This document shows, piece by piece, positions 1 through 5,121 of a DNA stretch of 8,249 bases. Both the position numbers and the translations under genes were made by a program. Under the pieces are notes generated by a model. The model saw only the letters and a list, made by a program, of their open reading frames with translations, searched no databases and was not told where the DNA came from. Positions within the stretch are counted from its first letter, which is position 1; each line of letters opens with the position of its first letter. The stretch lies in assembly GCA_013911715.1 (NCBI GenBank), contig JACEST010000085.1, forward strand, positions 1 through 8,249. The letters are read 5' to 3'. The stretch is from Sphingopyxis sp. GTDB taxonomy: Bacteria > Pseudomonadota > Alphaproteobacteria > Sphingomonadales > Sphingomonadaceae.

Positions 1-10
1 AGGCGCGCTC

Positions 11-86
11 GGGGACATGCTATTGCGTGTCCCCGTCCGAGGGTGCGGTCAGGAGAGTTTGGGGGTTAAGTAAAGTGTCACCGTAA
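11..86 (+). repeat. Left inverted repeat of the cassette
   Basis: The outer part, 11-34, is a 10-bp hairpin with a TATT loop and one G-T wobble (GGGGACATGC / GCGTGTCCCC). After a short variable spacer the inner part at 51-86 begins AGGAGAG and ends TTAAGTAAAGTGTCACCGTAA. The reverse complement of 2354-2424 gives the same order of elements, with a 4-nt difference after AGGAGAG and changes in the spacer between hairpin and inner tract. Confidence 0.8.
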
Positions 87-258
87 TTCCCACCGTAACC
101 CCACCGTAACCCCACCGTAACCCGTGTCACCGTAACCCTAAGTAAAGTGTCACCGTAACCCTCAGGAGAGTGGCTACATCAATTACGCAACGTCACCGTA
201 ACCCAACCCCGTAACCCCGATTTGCAATTATGGGGGCAGGTGCACGTGTTACCGTAAT
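79..258 (+). repeat. Degenerate CACCGTAA direct-repeat array, left side
   Basis: The octamer CACCGTAA occurs at 79, 91, 102, 113, 128, 151 and 194, with decayed versions near 206 and 251. Spacing is 11 nt for the middle copies (91, 102, 113) and longer elsewhere. The longer form TAAGTAAAGTGTCACCGTAA occurs twice, ending at 86 and 158. A second copy of TCAGGAGAG follows at 162-170, so the larger unit was itself duplicated. Copies are too short and unevenly spaced for a CRISPR. Slippage growth or stacked insertions of the same terminal sequence would explain it. Confidence 0.75.
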
Positions 259-262
259 CCAT

Positions 263-790
263 TTAGGTGCCGAATGACCGATAAAGATTGTCAACACGGA
301 TGGCCATTGCAGACTGACTGACACGAAACTCCCGAGCGAGGTCGGCAATTCTTTGATCATCGTTCACGTCGATCGACCCGAGCAGTCTTAACTCAGCCTT
401 TGGAATCAATAACTCTGCCGCGAACGTATTTGCCTGAACTTCGAGTACATCTTCGCCAGTGCGTGATCTCGCATTACGATTGAAGATCACCTTATCCACG
501 TGCACACCAGACTGAAGCTCTGGTGCATGCATCACGTGATGTCCAAGCTCGTGTGCGACAGTGAAGCGCTGACGATTTGGGTGATGCTGGGAGTTCACGA
601 CGATGACTCGTAAGCCGTCCTTTATGAAGGCCATGCCTGAAAGCTCATCGTCGAGCGGCATGGACTGCACTTGAATGCCCATGGCGTCTGCCACGCCTAT
701 GACGTCGATTGGACGGCCACGCACACCCATTGCCGTCAAAACGGCTTGCGCTGCCTTCTCTGCAGACAAACGCTCGGCTTCGTAGCTCAA
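263..790 (-). CDS. ImmA/IrrE-family zinc metallopeptidase
   Basis: A 175-aa cytoplasmic metallopeptidase. The zinc site is visible: HELGH at residues 80-84, with H80, E81 and H84, and a family-typical EVQANTFAAELLIP stretch in which E117 is the likely third ligand. The C-terminus (about 147-170, IADLAREFRVSQSAMAIRV) is the helical HTH-like tail usual for the family. Known relatives cleave repressors: Bacillus ImmA cuts ImmR of ICEBs1 and Deinococcus IrrE cuts DdrO. The preceding XRE gene overlaps it by 4 nt (TTGA), so its product is the obvious substrate or partner. The start is TTG, chosen because the N-terminal helix matches family length and coupling is exact; the next Met is residue 21. 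The family is secure; the substrate is inferred. Confidence 0.93.
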   Translation of the reverse strand: MSYEAERLSAEKAAQAVLTAMGVRGRPIDVIGVADAMGIQVQSMPLDDELSGMAFIKDGLRVIVVNSQHHPNRQRFTVAHELGHHVMHAPELQSGVHVDKVIFNRNARSRTGEDVLEVQANTFAAELLIPKAELRLLGSIDVNDDQRIADLAREFRVSQSAMAIRVDNLYRSFGT

Positions 791-1137
791 AATTTGACTT
801 CCTTCTTCGGCGCGGTCGATCCAAAGATAGACATCACCAACTCCCGCTGATGTCCCGATAGATCTTTCGCGCCTATAATCTTAACTCGAGCTGGCTCCAC
901 ATATTTGCGGATCAGCCGTGTAGGAACGATTTCATGCGCGGAATGCAGTTCCAGCGCTTCCGATAGCAAAAGCACATGGTGTAGGAAAACTCTTTGGCTG
1001 CCGCGCTCAATGTGCGCGATCGATGTTCGATCAAGCCCAACAGCACTAGCCAATTGCGCTTGCGTCATCCCAAGCGCCTTGCGACGACCAGCGATCGCCT
1101 TACCAAAGGCCTGGTAAACTGAATCTTCGTTTATCAC
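787..1137 (-). CDS. XRE-family HTH repressor / antitoxin-like partner of the metallopeptidase
   Basis: A 116-aa protein with an N-terminal Cro/CI-type helix-turn-helix at about residues 11-65. The motif GRRKALGMTQAQLASAVGLD then RTSIAHIERG is classic for this fold. The C-terminal 50 residues are basic and not a recognised domain; they could be the segment the neighbouring peptidase cleaves. It is first in a two-gene minus-strand operon and ends within the TTGA overlap that starts the peptidase. The start is GTG with a GGGAAG-like ribosome site about 8 nt upstream. XRE-COG2856 pairs were proposed as toxin-antitoxin-like modules and as SOS-type switches of mobile elements. Autoregulation through the inverted repeats at 1200-1243 is likely but inferred. 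Confidence 0.92.
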   Translation of the reverse strand: MINEDSVYQAFGKAIAGRRKALGMTQAQLASAVGLDRTSIAHIERGSQRVFLHHVLLLSEALELHSAHEIVPTRLIRKYVEPARVKIIGAKDLSGHQRELVMSIFGSTAPKKEVKF

Positions 1138-1199
1138 GATTTGATCTTCCCGGCTCGAACGACATTTGCCTTAACTGGCGCCCGCCGTCAACGACTTGC

Positions 1200-1243
1200 A
1201 ATGTGGTCATCAGCCACGCTGATATGTGGCCCTTGACCACATT
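1200..1243. promoter_or_regulatory. Nested inverted-repeat operator in the divergent intergenic region
   Basis: AATGTGGTCA (1200-1209) and TGACCACATT (1234-1243) are a perfect 10-bp inverted repeat. Between them ATCAGC-CAC-GCTGAT (1209-1223) is a second perfect dyad. The right arm overlaps TTGACC at 1233-1238, a possible -35 for the plus-strand gene, though its -10 (CAGAAA) is poor. On the minus strand TTGACG (complement of 1186-1191) could serve xre. Best explained as the binding site of the adjacent XRE repressor controlling both directions. Confidence 0.6.
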
Positions 1244-1268
1244 CAGTGTTTGTGGCAGAAAAGTCGAG

Positions 1269-2141
1269 ATGACAACGCGACTCACCCCACAAACTCGGAA
1301 AAAGCTGATCGAAGTGGGTGAGGCACTGGACATCGATGAACAACTCGCCGTCGGATTTGGTGGCGAGGTTTTTGCCAACTCACTTGAAGAAAGGGCAGAT
1401 CATGCCAAACGAGAATGCGAAGGGCCCCCCGGAAGGGAAGGGTCACAACGATGGGCCGGGCAAGGCGCTGGGCCACGACAAGAAACCGGACCCCGTGAAG
1501 CCTCACGGTTCGGGAGCGGATCGCTCGGCGAGCATTATCGGCTAAGCCAAGACGCGGTCATACAGCGCTACAATGCAGAGTTCATTGCTGCTGGCGCTGG
1601 ATTGTGGGTCATCGCTCCGAGCTCGCCGCTTGGGGCTGATGGCCCACAGTTCCATTTGGCCGTCGCCCTGCCTTACGCCAAAGCCAAAAAACCTGCCGCA
1701 TGGGCTTTCAGCAAGCTTGGTAGTTTCCCAAAATTGGTTGGGCCTCGACACACGAATTTTCCCGATCACTCGATCTGCGCTTATGGGCCAAACGATGGTG
1801 CGTGGGATCCCAGCGACGGGATTCGACCGCTGTTAAATCTTTATTCGACATGGCTATTTCGACATCTCTACCTCGCAGAGAAGAAAGTGTGGCCAGGACG
1901 GCAGTGGGGGGCGAGCGCACTTTATAGGCGCACAGAATTCCATCCAGAGGAATGGTGCGGGTGCGGTAGGTCGAATCGGTACAAGGATTGCTGCATGACG
2001 GCGGATTTGCTTGTTCCTGACGACCTTGCTCGAACACAACATTTCGAAGCTCTGGGATCGCATTACAGCGCGAGGAAACCACCGAAGGAAATCATGTACT
2101 TTGCCCGATCAAACTGGAACAAAATTCCGCGTATCGGTTGA
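1269..2141 (+). CDS. Putative ubiquitin-E2-like domain protein with C-terminal SEC-C-type zinc motif; possibly a deletion/frameshift chimera
   Basis: A 290-aa frame from ATG 1269 (an in-frame GTG at 1203 is less likely). Residues 1-50 look like a helical N-terminus; 50-86 are a Gly/Arg linker with poor third-position GC. Residues 92-215 resemble an E2/UBC fold: an initial helix, two strands (GLWVIAP, FHLAVALPY), then FPDHSIC with candidate catalytic C170, W179 in AWDPSDG, STWL (W195) and VWPGRQ (W208). This is the spacing of 'iCl..W..l..ll...WL......W.G' in CBASS and other prokaryotic E2-like proteins. Residues 230-242 (C230-x-C232...C241-C242) match a SEC-C zinc motif. No in-frame start exists just before the E2-like part, and residues 45-91 overlap a better-coding frame at 1402-1545. 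It could be one long protein or two gene pieces fused by deletion. The E2 assignment is by pattern only. Confidence 0.55.
   Translation: MTTRLTPQTRKKLIEVGEALDIDEQLAVGFGGEVFANSLEERADHAKRECEGPPGREGSQRWAGQGAGPRQETGPREASRFGSGSLGEHYRLSQDAVIQRYNAEFIAAGAGLWVIAPSSPLGADGPQFHLAVALPYAKAKKPAAWAFSKLGSFPKLVGPRHTNFPDHSICAYGPNDGAWDPSDGIRPLLNLYSTWLFRHLYLAEKKVWPGRQWGASALYRRTEFHPEEWCGCGRSNRYKDCCMTADLLVPDDLARTQHFEALGSHYSARKPPKEIMYFARSNWNKIPRIG
1402..1545 (+). CDS. Small out-of-phase ORF (47 aa), likely truncated 5' end of another gene
   Basis: ATG at 1402 follows GAAGAAAGGG with good ribosome-site spacing, better than the surrounding frame's start. Of 47 sense codons, 36 end in G or C; the overlapping frame manages only about half over the same stretch, so this phase appears to be the one selection shaped. 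The product is Gly/Pro/His/Lys-rich and disordered (MPNENAKGPPEGKGHNDGPG, then HDKKPD), then stops at TAA 1543 with no folded domain. Such charged, glycine-rich tails can precede ubiquitin-like domains in bacterial multiubiquitin proteins, so it may be the head of such a gene lost by deletion into the E2-like region. That identity is speculative. Confidence 0.4.
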   Translation: MPNENAKGPPEGKGHNDGPGKALGHDKKPDPVKPHGSGADRSASIIG

Positions 2142-2178
2142 TTTTCGCATCGGTGTCCGGGAACTTGGAGGACACTCC

Positions 2179-2229
2179 ATGAAATTTAGATCCGCGAAGA
2201 TTTCGCGACTGCCAGACCAAGCGTTGTAA
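2179..2229 (+). pseudogene. 16-aa ORF with near-ideal ribosome site; likely truncated start of a lost downstream gene
   Basis: TTGGAGG ends 8 nt before ATG 2179, the strongest Shine-Dalgarno in the cassette, yet the frame (MKFRSAKISRLPDQAL) ends after 16 codons at TAA 2227-2229. It lies 37 nt after the E2-like frame and 54 nt before the first right-hand TTACGG repeat. The simplest reading is that the body of a third operon gene was removed when the right repeat region arrived or rearranged. A genuine leader peptide is the alternative. Confidence 0.4.
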
Positions 2230-2283
2230 ATCATTAGCACCCCCAATACTCACCGCACACCCAACACAAAGCTCCGCCCGGAA

Positions 2284-2379
2284 TTACGGGGGTTACGGTC
2301 GGTTACGGTGACACTTTACTTAACCCCCAGCGGTTACGGTGACACTTTACAGGTTACGGTGACACTTTACTTAACCCCC
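2284..2379 (-). repeat. Degenerate CACCGTAA-type array, right side (opposite orientation)
   Basis: TTACGG, the complement of the left-side core, starts at 2284, 2293, 2303, 2334 and 2354. Three copies extend to TTACGGTGACACTTTAC (2303, 2334, 2354), and those at 2303 and 2354 continue into TTAACCCCC. The array mirrors the left end, so both cassette ends consist of several stacked copies of the same terminal sequence. Confidence 0.75.
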
Positions 2380-2424
2380 AAACTCGCTCTCCTGCTGGGC
2401 GGTGACACGCAATAGCGTGTCCCC
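2354..2424 (-). repeat. Right inverted repeat of the cassette
   Basis: It starts TTACGGTGACACTTTAC, passes through TTAACCCCCAAACTCG and CTCTCCT, and ends with the hairpin GGTGACACGC-AATA-GCGTGTCCCC at 2401-2424. Reverse-complemented, it matches 11-86 over nearly its whole length; the hairpin lies outermost at both ends. Confidence 0.8.
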
Positions 2425-2449
2425 GGCCTATGGCCGCACCCTTGCCCCT

Positions 2450-2485
2450 TCTCTGCGGTCTCTGCTTCCTCTGCGCCCTCTGCGT
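2450..2485. repeat. Four tandem 9-bp units, CTCTGCG core
   Basis: The units are TCTCTGCGG, TCTCTGCTT, CCTCTGCGC and CCTCTGCGT, an exact 9-bp period with variation in the last two bases. It starts 26 nt outside the right cassette hairpin. Similar CTCTGCG or GCGCAGAGG runs are scattered in many bacterial genomes. Its frame-preserving period gives spurious Ala/Glu-rich translations on the minus strand. Confidence 0.7.
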
Positions 2486-2759
2486 GAAACCATCTTATCG
2501 CCAATGCTGGAGGGCCTGAATTACTGTGACACGTGCACAAATCCGCAAACTCCAAATATTCGCTCGCAGCCACGCGTAGCGCGGATCGGCCTTGGCCTCA
2601 ACGGTCAATGCCGGAGGATCGCATGTTGCGTCCCCCGCCATGCAAAGGCGTCGCGCCGATGAATATGACGAAAAGTTAATTGGCGTGGGGCGGGGACCGC
2701 TCCCTAAGCTTTCCCTCGCCCGCCGCCCTCTGCGGTGGGTACAACCAAGGGGATAGACC
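2486..2759. other. Intergenic region without a convincing gene, upstream of the small-peptide operon
   Basis: No frame here has both a ribosome site and plausible composition. It must contain the promoter of the unit starting at 2760, but I cannot pick hexamers with confidence; TTGCGT near 2625 and an AT-richer patch around 2660-2680 (GAATATGACG, AAAAGTTAAT) are the only candidates. Confidence 0.4.
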
Positions 2760-2900
2760 ATGTCGCCGATTGATATCGAAGCCATCCCGATGCTCGAAAC
2801 CGCCGTCGGCCTCTATGGGTCGCTGGCGCCAGCGAGCGGCTATAGCGGCCCTTCGATCTTCGAAATAATCGTCACACTCGTCCTCATCATCTATGATTGA
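2760..2900 (+). CDS. 46-aa small hydrophobic peptide, candidate RiPP precursor or membrane micropeptide
   Basis: ATG 2760 is preceded by AAGGGGAT at good spacing, and roughly 70% of third positions are G/C. The product has three parts: a mildly acidic N-terminus (MSPIDIEAIPMLETAVG), a small-residue centre (SLAPASGYSGPS) and an almost wholly hydrophobic C-terminus (IFEIIVTLVLIIYD). It stops at TGA 2898-2900, just before a strong hairpin, and shares direction with the two downstream genes. A leader-then-core layout beside putative modifying enzymes fits a ribosomally made, modified peptide. The C-terminal 14 residues are barely long enough to span a membrane, so a small membrane-associated peptide is equally possible. 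I recognise no family. Confidence 0.6.
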   Translation: MSPIDIEAIPMLETAVGLYGSLAPASGYSGPSIFEIIVTLVLIIYD

Positions 2901-2908
2901 CGAGCCAG

Positions 2909-2948
2909 AGCGGGGTGGCGGCCAGCCACCACTGGCGGCTGCCCCGCT
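2909..2948 (+). promoter_or_regulatory. Stem-loop between small peptide gene and HEAT/cupin gene
   Basis: AGCGGGG (2909-2915) pairs with CCCCGCT (2942-2948). An alternative inner stem GGTGGC-GGCCA-GCCACC lies in the same interval (about 2914-2930). There is no T-run, so it is not a canonical intrinsic terminator. It could stabilise the peptide mRNA or attenuate read-through, giving more peptide than enzyme transcript, a common arrangement for precursor genes. Confidence 0.5.
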
Positions 2949-3012
2949 CGCCGCGCATGCGTCATCGCGGCATGATCATTACCCGCGCGTTGATCGTCAC
3001 CGGCGGCGCGCG

Positions 3013-3942
3013 ATGCAGACCGGCGCGGCGGCACTGGACGCGCGGCTGCGCGCGCAGGACGAGGCCGATGGCGGCATTGTCCATGCGATGCGGCGGCTGG
3101 CCAGCGCCGACCCCGACATCATTTTTACCGCGCTGGTGCCCTATCTGACCGATCATGACTGGGTCCGGCGGCGGCTGGCGGACGCCTTGGCGCTTTGCGC
3201 GGGCGAAGTCTTTGCCATGCCGCCGCTGCGGATGTTTGGCGGCGAGGCGATGGGGGGGCTGGTCCTGGCCGAAGCGCCGCCGATCACCTTGTCGCTGATG
3301 ATCCTGCCGTTCAACCAGCCAACGCCGCGCGCAGCGTCGGTCATTTTCTCGCCGGGGCACGGCCTGACCCACATCGTCCGCAGCGGCGGGGCCAGCATGC
3401 GGCGCTATCATGCCGCGCTGAGTGATGCCGAGCGTGCTGGCGGTTTTTGCGCTGGGGCAGCCGCGCCGATGACCATGGTCGGCGAACGGCCGCTGGACGA
3501 CGGCGACCAGATTCGCGCCGACCAGCAGTGCGAAAGTTTCAACCTGACACGGGGCGAGGATGATCTGGTCATGTTGCAGCTGTTCGTCCACGAAACATCG
3601 CGCGTGCCGATGCGCGAATATGACGCCGCTACTGGACGGCTGATCCACGCCGCCGCCGCGGGGCGCGGCACCAGTTTTCGCCAGATGGGCCTGGCCGTGC
3701 TGCGCAGCCTTGGCCGCCGCGATGCCGCGCCGTTGTTCGTCGCCGCGTTGGACGATCCCGATTTCGCGATGCGCTGGCAGGTGATGCGCGAGCTGATTGC
3801 GCTCGATGCCCAGGCCGCGCTGCCGCTCCTCACAGCGATGGCGGCGGACGATCCGCACCCTGAGGTGCGCGCCGCCGCCATCGCCACGCTCGCGATGCTG
3901 CGCGAGCGCGCCGCGCCGCAACCGCTGGTGGAGATGGCCTGA
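3013..3942 (+). CDS. HEAT-repeat protein with degenerate cupin-like centre
   Basis: A 309-aa protein if started at ATG 3013. An upstream ATG at 2893 would overlap the peptide stop (ATGATTGA), but its 40 extra codons have poor third-position GC and cross the hairpin, so 3013 is preferred; neither start has a clear ribosome site. Residues 20-65 are helical, 75-205 are strand-rich and cupin-like, and 225-297 hold HEAT-type repeats (APLFVAALDDPDFAMRWQVM, then LPLLTAM and PEVRAAAIATLAML). It looks paralogous to the next gene: both have VP-[MW]-R-[ED] at residues 198-202 and H116. The second HxH histidine is L118, and the later metal-type histidines are replaced by D170 and E174, suggesting a non-catalytic partner. 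Its stop TGA shares one base with the next ATG, implying co-translation. Function unknown. Confidence 0.75.
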   Translation: MQTGAAALDARLRAQDEADGGIVHAMRRLASADPDIIFTALVPYLTDHDWVRRRLADALALCAGEVFAMPPLRMFGGEAMGGLVLAEAPPITLSLMILPFNQPTPRAASVIFSPGHGLTHIVRSGGASMRRYHAALSDAERAGGFCAGAAAPMTMVGERPLDDGDQIRADQQCESFNLTRGEDDLVMLQLFVHETSRVPMREYDAATGRLIHAAAAGRGTSFRQMGLAVLRSLGRRDAAPLFVAALDDPDFAMRWQVMRELIALDAQAALPLLTAMAADDPHPEVRAAAIATLAMLRERAAPQPLVEMA

Positions 3943-4838
3943 TGCCGTTGGTGATCGACCCCGGCGCGCCCTCGCCGCTTGAATTTGCCGAGGTGATCGC
4001 GCGGCTCGAGAAGCGCGGGGTTGATCTGGCCGATGCCGATGCGCTGCCTTTCTATGCCCAACTGCTCGCGGGCCTGTCGGCCAACCGCGACTTTCTGGCC
4101 GACCGCGTGATGGCCGAGCTCAAGGCGAGCTATGGCCGCCAGCTCGACGACAATCGTTACAGCGCTCAGGTGTTCCTGCTCCACCGCAGCGGAAGCCGTT
4201 TTTTCCTGCGCGCCAATTTGTGGCCCGCCGCGCGCGACTATGCCTATGTCACCAGCGGTCCGGCGGCCTTTTCCTACGAAGTGCCGCACGACCATAATTT
4301 CAGTTTTCTGACCGTCGGCCATTTGGGCCCCGGATATGTCAGCGACTATTATGAATATGATGCCGAAGCGGTCGACGGGCGGCTCGATGAGCCGCTGAAC
4401 CTGACCTTCGTCGAACGCTCATCGCTCAGCGAAGGCAAGGTGATGCTGTACCGCGCGCACCGCGACATCCACAGCCAGTTGCCGCCGACGAGCCTGTCGA
4501 TCAGCCTGAACATCATGGAAGAGGGCCTGGCGGTGCCGTGGCGCGACCAATATATCGTCGACCTTGCACGCGGCACCATCGCCAAGCGCCCGACGCTGAG
4601 CCAGGGTGAAATGCTGCTGCGCTGCGCCGTGCATTTTTGTGCCGAAGGTATCGACCTCGCCGACCAGTTCGCCGCGCGCCACCCGGTGCCGCGCGCGCGC
4701 GCCAACGCAATAGCGGCGCTCGCGGCGGTGGCGACCGGCGATGCGCGCGCCGCCACGCTCGAACGCGGCCTGAGCGATCAGGACGCCCGCGTGCGCGACG
4801 ATTGCGCGCGCTGGCTGGCGCTCAGCCTCGCCGTTTGA
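3942..4838 (+). CDS. Cupin-like protein with HEAT-like C-terminus, putative metal-dependent oxygenase
   Basis: 298 aa, starting in the TGATG junction with GGAG at suitable spacing. Residues 1-65 are helical. Residues 75-192 form a strand-rich cupin-like core with PHDHNFSF (H116, H118), YYEYD (E138) and RAHRDIH (H173, H177) followed by SLSISLNI, a ligand set suited to Fe(II) or another divalent metal. From about 218 it is helical, ending in a HEAT-like unit (GLSDQDARVRDDCARWLAL). No signal peptide or membrane segment is visible. With the preceding paralogue it could form a heteromer acting on the 46-aa peptide encoded first in the unit, for example by hydroxylation. That activity is inferred from fold and neighbourhood. 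A binding-only cupin is possible. Confidence 0.72.
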   Translation: MPLVIDPGAPSPLEFAEVIARLEKRGVDLADADALPFYAQLLAGLSANRDFLADRVMAELKASYGRQLDDNRYSAQVFLLHRSGSRFFLRANLWPAARDYAYVTSGPAAFSYEVPHDHNFSFLTVGHLGPGYVSDYYEYDAEAVDGRLDEPLNLTFVERSSLSEGKVMLYRAHRDIHSQLPPTSLSISLNIMEEGLAVPWRDQYIVDLARGTIAKRPTLSQGEMLLRCAVHFCAEGIDLADQFAARHPVPRARANAIAALAAVATGDARAATLERGLSDQDARVRDDCARWLALSLAV

Positions 4839-4939
4839 GGTAAGCGTCGAGTGACCATCGATCCTCATCCTACAATGTGATCAGCAGCAGCGCGGCAAAG
4901 GCAATGCCCAGCGACGGTCGCGCCACGGTGCACAAGGCC

Positions 4940-5002
4940 CTAGAAGATGAGCAGTAGGGCAAGCGAAACGCGCAGCCCCGTGAGTGACAGTGATTTGAGC
5001 AT
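4940..5002 (-). CDS. Tiny membrane-peptide ORF (20 aa), possibly frameshifted
   Basis: GGGGGGAGAAG lies just upstream of ATG 5002 on the minus strand, a strong ribosome site. The product is MLKSLSLTGLRVSLALLLIF, then TAG. Continuing in a neighbouring phase, without a start of its own, a second hydrophobic stretch (ARPSLGIAFAALLLITL) runs to a stop at 4870. One indel would join the two into a small two-segment membrane protein. A perfect hairpin GCGGA-TGG-TCCGC (5020-5032) sits in its leader. Low-information sequence; it could be chance. Confidence 0.3.
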   Translation of the reverse strand: MLKSLSLTGLRVSLALLLIF

Positions 5003-5058
5003 GATCTTCTCCCCCCGTTGCGGATGGTCCGCATTGATGCAGGTTCGCCCGCTTGTGC

Positions 5059-5086
5059 GCAGGCGTAACACCCGCGCTTCGCCTGC
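5059..5086 (+). promoter_or_regulatory. Leader hairpin upstream of lepA
   Basis: GCAGGCG (5059-5065) and CGCCTGC (5080-5086) form a perfect 7-bp stem with a 14-nt loop, ending 35 nt before the lepA ATG. No T-run follows. It could be a leader structure of lepA or a relic terminator; no promoter hexamers are convincing beside it. Confidence 0.3.
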
Positions 5087-5121
5087 TGACACGCCCCGCC
5101 GCCCCTGCTAGGGCGCGCCGC

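Larger units (their letters stand above)
11..2424. mobile_element. Putative inverted-repeat-bounded cassette carrying peptidase, XRE and E2-like genes
   Basis: Two copies of one composite sequence lie in opposite orientation at 11-86 and 2354-2424. Everything between is lower in GC than the flanks (31/60 G/C in the line at 361-420 against 43/60 at 3901-3960) and carries accessory-type genes. No transposase, integrase or resolvase frame exists inside or beside it, and I see no convincing target-site duplication outside the hairpins. It may be a non-autonomous element moved in trans, for example by a REP-associated tyrosine transposase (RAYT), a class whose substrates are short palindromes. The alternative is a genomic segment that happens to be flanked by a repeat frequent in this genome. 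The repeats are seen; mobility is inference. Confidence 0.5.

Noticed and set aside
79..258. CRISPR array
   Set aside because: Repeats are 8-20 bp, decayed and irregularly spaced (11-43 nt), the spacers are not unique sequence, and no cas gene is near.
1100..1378. 92-codon minus-strand frame extending upstream of the XRE gene
   Set aside because: It spans the divergent operator and is out of phase with the XRE gene; Ser/Pro-rich composition suggests chance.
2495..2785. 96-codon minus-strand open frame upstream of the small-peptide operon
   Set aside because: No ribosome site, no family resemblance, and it overlaps the start of the better-supported 46-aa gene.
2962..3921. 319-codon minus-strand open frame opposite the HEAT gene
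   Set aside because: His/Gln/Arg-rich antisense translation typical of high-GC genes; the plus frame has the expected third-position GC and a HEAT pattern.
3408..4322. 304-codon minus-strand open frame across the HEAT/cupin junction
   Set aside because: Ala/Ser/Arg-rich antisense shadow with no domain and no ribosome site; it crosses two better-supported genes.
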